The notes: generated by a model from the letters alone, not told the origin. 16,531 nucleotides of DNA from an uncultured Rhodanobacteraceae bacterium (GCA_937928755.1 CALEZI010000024.1:1-16531); one strand, 5' to 3'; counted from the first letter of the stretch, positions 7,534-15,895 are shown. Numbers and translations are program-made.

Positions 7534-8249
7534 ACCAGCCCTCCGACGATGAACTGCTGATGTTTCACTTCGGCGAAGACCTCGGTCCCGAACGTATGGC
7601 ATGGATTGCGGCCGCGGTAGCCGATGACCCGAATACCACCCGGCGTTACGTCGAACTGCGCCGACTGCTGGACGCGTCGACAACGCTGCTGAGCGCGACC
7701 GAGCCTGGCCCGGATGCCGCCGATCGCATCTGGCGGCAACTGCGGCCGCAACTGGCGCCCGCGCGGCGACCGCGACCGGTCTGGTTCGAATGGCTGCTGC
7801 CGGGTCTGGCGCTGGCGGCGAGCATCGGGCTGGGCATCGTGATTGGTCGCAACTGGCTGGCACCGACGCCGACGCTCGAGGAAACCCGATTGACGCTCGA
7901 CGCCAACGCGGGCGACCGCGTGCTGGCAGCGCACCTGGCGCGCCACCTCAGCCAGACCGAACGCCTGCTGCGGGTCGCCGAGAACGGCGAGGTGGGCTCG
8001 GAACAACTGGCGGCGACCCTGGTCGAAGGCAATCGCCTGTACGCCGCAGCGGCAACACGCGCCGGCAAGCCGGCACTGGCGCAGTTCCTCACCGAGCTGG
8101 AACCAGTGCTGCGCGAACTCGCCAACGACGATGGCGACAACGCCCTGGGTGGTGCCGGCGTCGCGCGCGAGCAGATTCGTTCGCGCGATCTGATCTACCG
8201 ACTGCAGGCGCTCGCCGCGCTGCAGTCACCGACCCCACAGCGACTGTGA
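7530..8249 (+). CDS. Putative one-TM anti-sigma factor
   Basis: A 239-residue protein encoded with a 4-bp ATGA overlap behind the ECF sigma gene. The N-terminal 80 residues are predicted cytoplasmic, with an acidic DDELLMFHFGEDLG opening that resembles anti-sigma N-termini. One transmembrane helix lies at about 86-106 (FEWLLPGLALAASIGLGIVI). The C-terminal 130 residues are then periplasmic, helical and Gln/Arg-rich, without a recognised domain. No HxxxCxxC zinc motif is present, so it is not a classical ZAS anti-sigma. Function rests mainly on gene position and topology: it would hold the sigma factor at the inner membrane until a periplasmic signal triggers release, perhaps by proteolysis. 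The sigma-repressing role is inference; a membrane protein of unknown function is the alternative. Confidence 0.8.
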   Translation: MNQPSDDELLMFHFGEDLGPERMAWIAAAVADDPNTTRRYVELRRLLDASTTLLSATEPGPDAADRIWRQLRPQLAPARRPRPVWFEWLLPGLALAASIGLGIVIGRNWLAPTPTLEETRLTLDANAGDRVLAAHLARHLSQTERLLRVAENGEVGSEQLAATLVEGNRLYAAAATRAGKPALAQFLTELEPVLRELANDDGDNALGGAGVAREQIRSRDLIYRLQALAALQSPTPQRL

Positions 8250-8259
8250 GCACCTTCCG

Positions 8260-9366
8260 ATGACCCCGTACGCGCATCACCTCATCGCCTGCCTGCTGCT
8301 CGCCGCAAGCGCGGCTTCGAGCGCCGCGCCGCAGGACGACCTGCCGACGGCTTCGTTACCGCAACAATCGCTGTACCGCGCCGGTCACGCGGCGCTCGAT
8401 CGCCGCGACTGGCTCGGCGCAGTGCAGCAGTTCCGGTCGCTGGAAGCCGAGCTGGCGCGCTCGCGCAGTGCTGGCCGCGATGCCGCGCTCTACTGGCAGG
8501 CCTATGCGCTCGACAAGTCCGGCGATCGTCCCGGTGCCATCGGACTCAGCCAGAAGCTTCTGGCCGAATTCCCCGACAGCGCGTGGGCCGACGATGCCGA
8601 GGAACTGCTGGGCGGAGAAGCCGCCGGCATCGGCGAGGGCGATCGCCTGATGGCGCTCGACGCGATGATGGTGAGCGCGCCGGAAAAGGCGGTACCGATC
8701 CTCACCCAGGTCCTTGCCGGCGATCACAACGATCGGATCAAGAAGCGCGCGCTGTTCATCCTGGTGCAAATCGCGCCGAAAGCGGCAGTCGACGCGATCG
8801 AGGCGATCCTCGCCGGCAGCCACTCGATCGCGCTCAAGCGCGAGGCGATCCAGACGCTGGCGCTGGCCGGCGACAGCGCGGTGATTCCGCGGCTGATCGC
8901 CTATTACGATCGCGAAAACGATGCCGCACTGAAGCGCGCGGTCATCGATGCCGGCCTGATCGGTGGCCACGTCGACCTGGTCCTGGCCGTGGCCCGCAGC
9001 GAAAGCGATGCGGAACTTCAGAGCCACGCGATCCGCGTGCTTGGCGCAATGGGCCAGTCGGCCAAGGTCGCCGAATTGCTGCCGCAACTGACCGACAGCG
9101 ACGCCCAGCGCAGTGCCGTCGACGCTCTGGCCATCGCCGGAGATGCCGATGCGCTGGCCGCGCTGGTGCGCTCATCGGCACCGGTCAAGGTCCGCGTTCA
9201 CGCCGTGCGAGCGCTCAACATCGTTCCGGTGGAGCGCAGCGTTCCCGTGTTGATCGCGCTCTACCGCGACGAGCGCGATCCCGACGTCCGCCGCACCCTG
9301 CTGCACGCATTGAGTTCCAGCGACGACGCCGCCGCGCTGAAGGCGATCGGGGAGAGCCTGGAGTAG
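8260..9366 (+). CDS. Secreted TPR-like/HEAT-repeat protein
   Basis: A 368-residue exported protein starting 10 bp after the anti-sigma stop and so probably cotranscribed. The N-terminus (1 to about 23, LIACLLLAASAASSAA) is a Sec signal peptide without a lipobox Cys at the cleavage site. Residues about 36-117 resemble tetratricopeptide repeats (SLYRAGHAALDRRDWLGAVQQF, then an LLAEFPDSAWADDAEELLG stretch like those of YbgF/CpoB-type proteins). Residues about 127-368 are about seven or eight HEAT repeats of some 30 residues (for example KREAIQTLALAGDSAVIPRL and SHAIRVLGAMGQSAKVAELL). The protein is probably a periplasmic adaptor for protein contacts and, from its operon, a partner of the sigma/anti-sigma pair. 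No catalytic motif is visible. No clear Shine-Dalgarno was found, so translational coupling is likely. Confidence 0.88.
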   Translation: MTPYAHHLIACLLLAASAASSAAPQDDLPTASLPQQSLYRAGHAALDRRDWLGAVQQFRSLEAELARSRSAGRDAALYWQAYALDKSGDRPGAIGLSQKLLAEFPDSAWADDAEELLGGEAAGIGEGDRLMALDAMMVSAPEKAVPILTQVLAGDHNDRIKKRALFILVQIAPKAAVDAIEAILAGSHSIALKREAIQTLALAGDSAVIPRLIAYYDRENDAALKRAVIDAGLIGGHVDLVLAVARSESDAELQSHAIRVLGAMGQSAKVAELLPQLTDSDAQRSAVDALAIAGDADALAALVRSSAPVKVRVHAVRALNIVPVERSVPVLIALYRDERDPDVRRTLLHALSSSDDAAALKAIGESLE

Positions 9367-9395
9367 CGGCAGCCTCGGTCGACCGCACTGCCCTC

Positions 9396-9430
9396 GTGTC
9401 GCGAGCGGTCACCCGCAGAGCTCGCGACAC
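9396..9430. repeat. Perfect 11-bp inverted repeat after the HEAT-repeat gene
   Basis: GTGTCGCGAGC (9396-9406) and its exact reverse complement (9420-9430) flank a 13-nt loop, about 30 bp after the HEAT-protein stop. No T-run follows, so it is a REP-like palindrome or a Rho-independent terminator without its tail. The right arm and flank (AGCTCGCGACACCA) resemble AGCTTGGCGACACCA, which follows the copy-1 palindrome near 3650, suggesting a shared repeat family. The rest of 9367-9590 holds no visible gene. Confidence 0.7.
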
Positions 9431-9578
9431 CAGGTCGCTCCCGACAGGTTCGATGGGCGCACAGGCTGGCCATATTGGTCTTGCGCAAGCAGCTTGCAAC
9501 ATCAGGTCAAGTCTCTGCACGCTGCGGACAAGCGCGTCGACCGGATCTTGCCCAGATTCCTCATCGCCAACCAGCGAC

Positions 9579-9583
9579 GAGGA
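9579..9583 (+). promoter_or_regulatory. Ribosome binding site of the CSLREA exoprotein
   Basis: GAGGA lies 7 nt before the ATG at 9591. It supports this start over the long open frame running upstream through the HEAT-repeat gene in another phase. Confidence 0.7.
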
Positions 9584-9590
9584 ACAGAAC

Positions 9591-12500
9591 ATGCAACGGG
9601 GAATCGGGCTCGCACTCTTGATGACGGTCACGCAGTTGTCGGCGGCCGATCTGATCGTGACCAACTCTGGCGATGCGGGCACGGCGAGCGCCTGCGATGG
9701 CGTGGTCGCCTGTTCGCTGCGCCAGGCGATCAATCTGAGCAACAGCAACGGCACCAGCGATCGAATCTTCTTCAACATCCCCGGCGGCGGGGTGCATACG
9801 CTCAACCCGGCCAGCGCTTTGCCGGCGATCACCCAGGGCAATCTCAACATCGAGGGCAACACTCAGCCCGGATCGGTGGCCAACAGCGCCAGCGGCACCA
9901 GCAATGCGCAACTGCGCATCGCCATCAACGGCAGTTCGGCGCCACTCGGAACCAGCGGAATCACCGTCAACACCAGCGGCGTCGTCAGTCTGCGCGGCTT
10001 GAGCATCCACGGCTTCCGCCAGAACGGCAGCAACGGCGGACATGGGGTGAACGTGCTGAACGGCGGCTTGAATCTCAATGGCTGTTGGGTCGGCGTGCAG
10101 CCCGGCGGCGCCGCCAGCGGCAACCAGGGCGATGGCGTGCGCCTCGCCGGCTCGGGCGGCAAGACCATCGGCACCGGCAATCTGGCCAATCGCAATGTGA
10201 TCAGCGGCAACCGCAACGGTGTCTTCGTCAGCGGCGGTGTCGCGACGGTGGAGAACAACCTGATCGGCCTGCTGCCCAACGGCAATGCCGGCGGCAACTC
10301 CGCCACCGGTGTGATGATCTCGGGCGACGGACACACATTGCGCAATAACACGATCGGCGCGAATTCCGGTTTCGGCATCGACCTGGCCGACAACAGCGAT
10401 CACAACCTGATCCTCGGCAACCGGATCGGCAGCGCACCATCGGGCACCGTTGCGCGCGGCAACCTGCTCGGCGGCGTGCGCATCGCCGGCGGCGAAACCG
10501 GCAGTTTTGCCAATCAGGTCGGCACTGCGGCGGAGCCGAATCTGATCGCCTTCAACCTCGACCATGGCATCAGCTTGCCCTCCGGCGGAATCAACCCGGC
10601 GGAAGGCAATACACTGGCCTTCAACCGCTTCTTCGACAACGAGTTGTTCATCCCCGACCCGCAGCGCGCGGCGAGCGGTGCCGGGGCCCTGGCGATCGAT
10701 CTCGGCAACAACGGCGTCACCGCCAACGATGTCGGCGACGGCGACAATGGCCCGAATGCACTGCAGAACTTTCCCGTCATCTCGGTGGCCAACCGCGACA
10801 CCATCAGCGGACAGATCAGCCTGAGCGGCAGCTTCAATTCCAGCGCGGGCAGCTATCGACTGGTGTTCTACGGCAATCGCGTCAACGATCCGAGCGGCCA
10901 TGGCGAGGGCGAGTTCCTGGCGCCGGAGACGCTCGATCTCACACTGGCGAGCCCGCTGTTCCAGGCCTTCAATCACACGATCAGCTTCCCGGGCATCGAC
11001 AGCAGCACCTTGACCAGCATCAGTGCCAGCGCCACCCGGCTCGATGGCGCCAACACGCGCGCCACCAGCGAGCTGTCGGCCAACCGCGCGATCGTGTCGG
11101 TCGGCCCCAACGTGTTCACCGTGACCAAGACGGCGGATACCAACGATGGCGCCTGCAATGCCGATTGTTCGCTGCGCGAGGCCATCGTCGCCGCCAATGC
11201 CACAGCGAACATCGGCGGGCTTGCCGACCTGATTCGCTTCAACATTCCCGGCCCCGGTCCGCACTTCCTGCAGCCAGCGAGCGCGCTGCCTGGCATCGCG
11301 CAACCAACCTTCGTCGACGGTTACAGCCAGCCCGGCAGCAGTGTCAACACGGCCACCGACGACAGCCACAATGCACAGTTGCCGATCGCGTTGAATCTGT
11401 CGGCCGGCTCCTGGCAGATCAATGCGGCCGCCGGCGGCAGCACGATCCGCGGACTGAACCTCGGCGGCAACAACGCACAGTTGCTGCTGCTGGTGAATGC
11501 GCCGAATTTCGTGTTTGCGGGCAACTGGGTGGGCGTATTGGCGGGCACGGCGGCGCCGACGCTGGTCAACGTCGGCGGCGCCAATCCGCTGATCGGCGGA
11601 CCGCTTGCGGCCGATCGCAATCTGTTTCTGCCCGTCGACTTCGGCCTGGTATTGACTGGCGGCGCGACGGTGCGCAACAACCTGTTCGGCATCCTGCCCA
11701 ACGGGACCACCGCCGCGACAACGGCGGCGTCGCATGTGTTCTGCCTCGGTCCGTCGGCTGCCGAGATCGAGGTCTTTCACAATTCGTTCCGCGCCGGTCG
11801 CGGCATCGAATGCGGCGTGCCGCGCCTGCACGCGCATGCCAACCGTTTCCTGGGTACAGCCGTGCTGCTGGATGTCGGGTCGCGCCACCGCGTGGTCGGC
11901 AACCACATCACCTGCACCAGCGGCAGCCCGATCACCGTGAGCAACAATTCCGTCGAATCGCTGTTCGCCGACAACCTGCTGATCGATTGCCCACACGCCA
12001 TCGATATCGATGCGTCGTTCAATGATCCGCTGGATGTCGACGTCGGCCCCAATGGCCGGCAGAACCATCCGCTGCTGGCTGTCGCGGCGCGCAGCGGCGA
12101 CAACGTGCAAGTCACGGGCAGCCTGAATTCCAATCCGAACAGCAGTTTCAAGCTGCGCTTCTGCGCCATCGCCCAAGGCCTCGCCGGCGATCGCGGCCCG
12201 TGCGATCTGGGTGAGGTCGGCGCTGTGGTCCAGGTCAGCACCAATGCCAACGGCGATGCCAGCTTCGTCGCCGACCTGCCGATCCCGGTGGCACTCGGCG
12301 CGACCCGCGTCAGCGCCACCGCCTCGCGCATCATCGACGCCAATACCGAGGAGACCGGGGAGTTCAGCCCGAATGTGTTGATCAGCGCCAACACGCCGCC
12401 GACCTACATCCCGAACACGCCGGTCAGCCGCGCCGCCGGCTCGTCGGGGCCGCTGCCGGAAGTCCTCGGTACGGTGGTCGATGCCGAATCGCCGGGTAGT

Positions 12501-12989
12501 GCCCTGATCGTCAATCAGGTGCCGGGCGGTACCGCCAGCGGCATCACGCTCGACCATTTCAGTATCGACGGCACCGTCCTGAGTGGTGTGGTGGGCGTCG
12601 CCTGCAACGCGACCAGCGGCACCACGAACGTGCAGGTGTCCGATGGCGAGTTGACCGATACCGACGGATTCCTGGTCACGGTCACCGCCAACACGCCACC
12701 GACGTTGAGCTACGAGGCCGTGGTCGTGGCGCCCGGTGCCAGCCGCAGCGTGCAACCCGCCAGCGGACCCGCGGACAATGGCGGCACGCCAACACTCAGC
12801 ATTCACAGCGTCGGCAGTTACACCGGGAACGTCTCGGTGGCGCCGACGGGCGTCGTCAGCCTGATCGGCGCGACGCCGGTCGGCACCCATGCGATCACCG
12901 TGCGCGCCAGCGACAACTGTGGCGCGCTGCGCGACGCGGTGCTGACCGTAACCGTGGGTGAAGCCTTGTTCGCCAACGGCTTCGAGTAG
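9591..12989 (+). CDS. Secreted CSLREA/right-handed beta-helix protein with Ig-like C-terminal domains
   Basis: A 1132-residue exported protein. The signal peptide (about 1-18) ends in QLSA, just before ADLIVTNSGD. Two duplicated units follow, each opening with a CSLREA-type motif: ACSLRQAINLSN near residue 40 and DCSLREAIVAAN near 525, each then followed by an (F/R)FNIPG segment and a PASALP-I..P segment. Between and after them are Asn/Gly-rich NosD-like beta-helix turns (VISGNRNGVFV, NTIGANSGFGIDL, NLILGNRIG). Two Ig/cadherin-like domains (about 934-1030 and 1033-1125), each introduced by NTPP, complete the body. The extreme C-terminus is LFANGFE. The architecture fits a cell-surface or released adhesin or polysaccharide-binding protein; no catalytic residues for a lyase were recognised. 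It is preceded by a 224-bp gap and probably has its own promoter. The open frame extends upstream to 8583 but that part is the shadow of another gene. Confidence 0.92.
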   Translation: MQRGIGLALLMTVTQLSAADLIVTNSGDAGTASACDGVVACSLRQAINLSNSNGTSDRIFFNIPGGGVHTLNPASALPAITQGNLNIEGNTQPGSVANSASGTSNAQLRIAINGSSAPLGTSGITVNTSGVVSLRGLSIHGFRQNGSNGGHGVNVLNGGLNLNGCWVGVQPGGAASGNQGDGVRLAGSGGKTIGTGNLANRNVISGNRNGVFVSGGVATVENNLIGLLPNGNAGGNSATGVMISGDGHTLRNNTIGANSGFGIDLADNSDHNLILGNRIGSAPSGTVARGNLLGGVRIAGGETGSFANQVGTAAEPNLIAFNLDHGISLPSGGINPAEGNTLAFNRFFDNELFIPDPQRAASGAGALAIDLGNNGVTANDVGDGDNGPNALQNFPVISVANRDTISGQISLSGSFNSSAGSYRLVFYGNRVNDPSGHGEGEFLAPETLDLTLASPLFQAFNHTISFPGIDSSTLTSISASATRLDGANTRATSELSANRAIVSVGPNVFTVTKTADTNDGACNADCSLREAIVAANATANIGGLADLIRFNIPGPGPHFLQPASALPGIAQPTFVDGYSQPGSSVNTATDDSHNAQLPIALNLSAGSWQINAAAGGSTIRGLNLGGNNAQLLLLVNAPNFVFAGNWVGVLAGTAAPTLVNVGGANPLIGGPLAADRNLFLPVDFGLVLTGGATVRNNLFGILPNGTTAATTAASHVFCLGPSAAEIEVFHNSFRAGRGIECGVPRLHAHANRFLGTAVLLDVGSRHRVVGNHITCTSGSPITVSNNSVESLFADNLLIDCPHAIDIDASFNDPLDVDVGPNGRQNHPLLAVAARSGDNVQVTGSLNSNPNSSFKLRFCAIAQGLAGDRGPCDLGEVGAVVQVSTNANGDASFVADLPIPVALGATRVSATASRIIDANTEETGEFSPNVLISANTPPTYIPNTPVSRAAGSSGPLPEVLGTVVDAESPGSALIVNQVPGGTASGITLDHFSIDGTVLSGVVGVACNATSGTTNVQVSDGELTDTDGFLVTVTANTPPTLSYEAVVVAPGASRSVQPASGPADNGGTPTLSIHSVGSYTGNVSVAPTGVVSLIGATPVGTHAITVRASDNCGALRDAVLTVTVGEALFANGFE

Positions 12990-13043
12990 GAAACCTGGGC
13001 AGGCAGGCCGATGGTGATCGCGCACGACGGTCAGGTCGACCGC

Positions 13044-13075
13044 CCCCGGTCTGCGCGAAATATCGCAGACCGGGG
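13044..13075. repeat. Perfect 12-bp inverted repeat after the exoprotein gene
   Basis: CCCCGGTCTGCG (13044-13055) and its exact reverse complement (13064-13075) flank an 8-nt AT-rich loop, about 55 bp beyond the exoprotein stop. No T-tract follows on either strand, so termination is possible but not typical. The right arm and flank, CGCAGACCGGGGCCGCG, are nearly repeated at 15770-15786 after the kinase gene (CGCAGACCGAGGGCCGCG), suggesting fragments of one repeat family. The rest of 12990-13232 shows no gene. Confidence 0.7.
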
Positions 13076-13227
13076 CCGCGCAGCGGCTCCACGGAGCGGC
13101 CTTCGCGTCGCGCTGCCGGGTCGGCGGCAAACTCACCTGATCGCGCAGCAGAATCGCGTGCCGGCTCAGCAACTGCCCCCGTGGTGGCAGGCCTGTGCGC
13201 CGCCCGCCCGCAGTCATGCCATCATCT

Positions 13228-13232
13228 AGGAG
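13228..13232 (+). promoter_or_regulatory. Shine-Dalgarno-like AGGAG abutting the kinase start
   Basis: AGGAG touches the ATG at 13233 with no spacer, which is too close for normal ribosome binding. An in-frame TAG at 13227-13229 rules out a start further upstream, and the next in-frame Met lies inside the kinase glycine loop. Initiation at 13233 may therefore be leaderless or weak. Confidence 0.45.
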
Positions 13233-15752
13233 ATGAGCGCCGAGCATATTCCCGAAATTCCAGGCTATCGCGTCCTGCAGCCGCTGGGTCGCGGCGGCAT
13301 GGCGTCGGTTTACCTGGCGATGCAGGAGTCGGTCGAGCGCGAGGTGGCACTGAAGATCATGGCGCCGCAGCTGTCGGCGGATCCCACCTTCGGCGAGCGA
13401 TTCCTGCGCGAGGCGCGCATTGCCGCCAAGCTGCGCCACCGCCACGTGGTCAGCATCTACGACGTCGGCGTCTACAACGGCTTCCATTACTGCACCATGG
13501 AGTACCTGCCGGGCGGCCCGGTGATGAAGCGTGGCTCGCCGCCGCTGGCGCTGAAACCGGCCCTGCGATGCGTGCGCGAGATCGCGCTGGCGCTGCATTA
13601 CGCGCAGTCCAAGGGCTTCATTCATCGCGACGTCAAACCGGACAACATCCTGCTGCGCGAGGACGGCTCCTGCGTGCTCGGCGATTTCGGCATCGCCCGC
13701 GCGGCCGACTCGGGCACGTTGATGACCAAGGCCGGGTCGGTCGTGGGAACGCCGCACTACATGAGTCCGGAGCAGTTGCGCGGTCGCGCGATCGACGGCC
13801 GCGCCGACCTCTACAGCCTCGGCGTAGTGTTCTTCCAGTTGATTACCGGGCGGGTGCCGTTCGAGGCGAGCGACTCGCTGGCGATCGGCATCATGCACAT
13901 GACCGCACCACTGCCGCAGTTGCCACCCGAATATCGGGCGCTGCAGCCGATTCTGGACCGCATGCTGGCCAAGGAACCCGGCGACCGCTACCAGACGGGC
14001 GCGGAGATCGACGCGGCGCTGGCCGAAGTGGAGCGCGAAATCGCCTCCGGGAAGGCCACCACGCCAGCGCCGCCGTCGGGCCCGGGGCGTCCGCAGACTT
14101 CGCTGCGCGCCGAGCGCGCTTCGGGTTACGACCCGCAAGGCGCGGTGCGTACCGAGCCGCAACTCGGGCATATCGATCGCGTCGACGAAGACGGCATGCG
14201 CGCACCACCGCGGCATACCCATTTCGGGCGCGCACAGCCGCCGCCCGAGCGCAGCAAGCGGCTGTGGGTGACGCTGCTGACGATCGCGGTGGTCGCCGGG
14301 ATCGGCTGGTGGCAACGCCCGGCCATCACGACCTGGTTGCAGGCCTTGTCGACACCCGCGGCGCAGCCCGGGCTGGATCTCGCCGACCAGGCGCTGGCCG
14401 AGGGTCGTCTGGACGGGGACGAAGGCAGCGATGCGCTTTCGCTGTACAGCGCTGCCCTGCTGCTGGACGACGACGATCCGCGTGCCAGACGCGGCCTGAT
14501 CCAGAGCGTCGAGCGCCTGCACCCGCTGGTGGCTGCCGCCGAACCCCGCGATCGCGACCGCATTGCGGCGATTGCCCGGCGACTGACCGGCGTCCCCGGA
14601 TTCACCAGCGATGCCGAACGCTTCCGCGCACTGATCGCCGACAGCCCGCCGCCGACCGCGACCGGACAAGACACACCACCCGATTCGACGGGGTCGGTCG
14701 ACCTGGCCGCAGCCCAGCGTGCTGAGGCCGAGGGGCGTCTCGACGGGCCTTCCGGCGCGCTGGCGCGTTTCGCTTCGGCGCTGTCGCTGGATGCGGACGA
14801 TGTGGAGGCGAAGCGCGGCGTCGACCGGGTAGCGGCGGCACTCATGGGTCAGGCGCGTTCGCATCTCGCTGCTGGCGACAGCGCCGCTGCAGAGCGCCTG
14901 CAACGCGAACTCGCGGTGGTGGCTTCGGCGACCACGGCGGCGGCCACGTTGGCGCAGGAGATCAGCAAGCACAAGGCCGCCGTCGACCAGCGCGCGAAGG
15001 TGCCGGAACTGCTGGCGGAAGCCGGGCGGCTGGCGCAGCAGGGTCGCCTGGTGGAGCCAGCGAATGCCTGCGCGGCCGACCGCTACCGCGCGGTGCTGGC
15101 GATCGAGCCCGATAACCAGAAGGCGCGCGAAGGACTGGCGCGCGCCGCCGCCGCCGCGATGACCCAGATCGATGCGGCGCTCGAAGCGCGCGAACTGGAT
15201 CGTGCCAAGCGCTTGCTGGCGCGCGTGCAGAGCCTGGCGCCGCGCACGGCGGGCCTGGCGAGCGCCAAAGAGCGCATCGACGATGCCGTTGCCGCGGGCA
15301 AGGCGCCGGATCCCGCGCGCGTTGCCGCGCACGACAAACTGATCCGCGAGGGCGAACTGGCGCTGGCCAGCGAACAGTGGCTGGAGCCGGCCGGCGATTC
15401 CGCCTACGACAAGTTCCGTGGCGCCATGGCCATCGACCCACGCAGCGAGCAGGCCAGGGCCGGAATGCAGGCGATCGCCCAGGCACTGCGCCAACGCATC
15501 GATCAGAGCCTGGCCGCCGGCCGTGCCACGCGTGCCCACGGCGATCTGGCTGCGCTGGAAACGGTCGATCCGCGACTGTCCGACGCCGCCGCGATCAAGC
15601 GCCGCATTGCCAGGTCCTATGCCGAAAATGGCTTGCGCTCGCTGCAGCGCGGCGCGCTCGAGCAGGCCAAGGCCGACTTCGAAGCCGCTCAGGGCCTGGA
15701 CCCCAACGAACCGACGGTGGAGTCGTTGCGTTCGGCGCTTGCGGGTCGCTGA
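13233..15752 (+). CDS. Transmembrane Ser/Thr protein kinase with C-terminal repeats
   Basis: An 839-residue Hanks-type kinase. The catalytic domain (about 11-270) has all key motifs: glycine loop GRGGMASVY (19-27), ATP-binding K41 in VALKI, E60, catalytic HRDVKPDN with D133 and N138, Mg-binding DFG (151-153), the activation segment with VGTPHYMSPEQ, and DLYSLGVV. A Pro/Arg-rich linker (about 275-342) leads to one transmembrane helix (343-360). The outer part (about 380-839) has at least five degenerate TPR-like units, each with a GRL or GxL..A..Y..AL.LDP....A..GL pattern (near 384, 494, then around residues 590, 705 and 795). It should phosphorylate cytoplasmic proteins in response to a periplasmic signal read by the repeats; substrate unknown. 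There is no PASTA domain. The ATG at 13233 is the only possible start, since an in-frame stop lies two codons upstream. Confidence 0.95.
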   Translation: MSAEHIPEIPGYRVLQPLGRGGMASVYLAMQESVEREVALKIMAPQLSADPTFGERFLREARIAAKLRHRHVVSIYDVGVYNGFHYCTMEYLPGGPVMKRGSPPLALKPALRCVREIALALHYAQSKGFIHRDVKPDNILLREDGSCVLGDFGIARAADSGTLMTKAGSVVGTPHYMSPEQLRGRAIDGRADLYSLGVVFFQLITGRVPFEASDSLAIGIMHMTAPLPQLPPEYRALQPILDRMLAKEPGDRYQTGAEIDAALAEVEREIASGKATTPAPPSGPGRPQTSLRAERASGYDPQGAVRTEPQLGHIDRVDEDGMRAPPRHTHFGRAQPPPERSKRLWVTLLTIAVVAGIGWWQRPAITTWLQALSTPAAQPGLDLADQALAEGRLDGDEGSDALSLYSAALLLDDDDPRARRGLIQSVERLHPLVAAAEPRDRDRIAAIARRLTGVPGFTSDAERFRALIADSPPPTATGQDTPPDSTGSVDLAAAQRAEAEGRLDGPSGALARFASALSLDADDVEAKRGVDRVAAALMGQARSHLAAGDSAAAERLQRELAVVASATTAAATLAQEISKHKAAVDQRAKVPELLAEAGRLAQQGRLVEPANACAADRYRAVLAIEPDNQKAREGLARAAAAAMTQIDAALEARELDRAKRLLARVQSLAPRTAGLASAKERIDDAVAAGKAPDPARVAAHDKLIREGELALASEQWLEPAGDSAYDKFRGAMAIDPRSEQARAGMQAIAQALRQRIDQSLAAGRATRAHGDLAALETVDPRLSDAAAIKRRIARSYAENGLRSLQRGALEQAKADFEAAQGLDPNEPTVESLRSALAGR

Positions 15753-15860
15753 AGCACTCCGGCGATCGCGCAGACCGAGGGCCGCGACGGGACGGCGCGG
15801 CGCGTCGAATTTCGTTGAGGAACGACCGCCAAACCAGCGTCGGCCCTCGCGTTTGTGCGG

Positions 15861-15895
15861 TTGTCCACAGCCCCTGTGGACAAACTTGTGGATGA
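15861..15895. promoter_or_regulatory. DnaA-box triplet 1
   Basis: TTGTCCACA (15861-15869), TGTGGACAA (15875-15883) and TGTGGATGA (15887-15895) each differ at one position from the consensus DnaA box TTATCCACA or its complement. The first two face each other across 5 bp; the third follows the second after 3 bp in the same orientation. Confidence 0.7.

Noticed and set aside
8583..9590. Upstream extension of the exoprotein frame through the HEAT-repeat gene
   Set aside because: The extension is Arg/Gly-rich nonsense in a different phase of a well-supported gene. The ATG at 9591 has a spaced GAGGA and is followed at once by a signal peptide.
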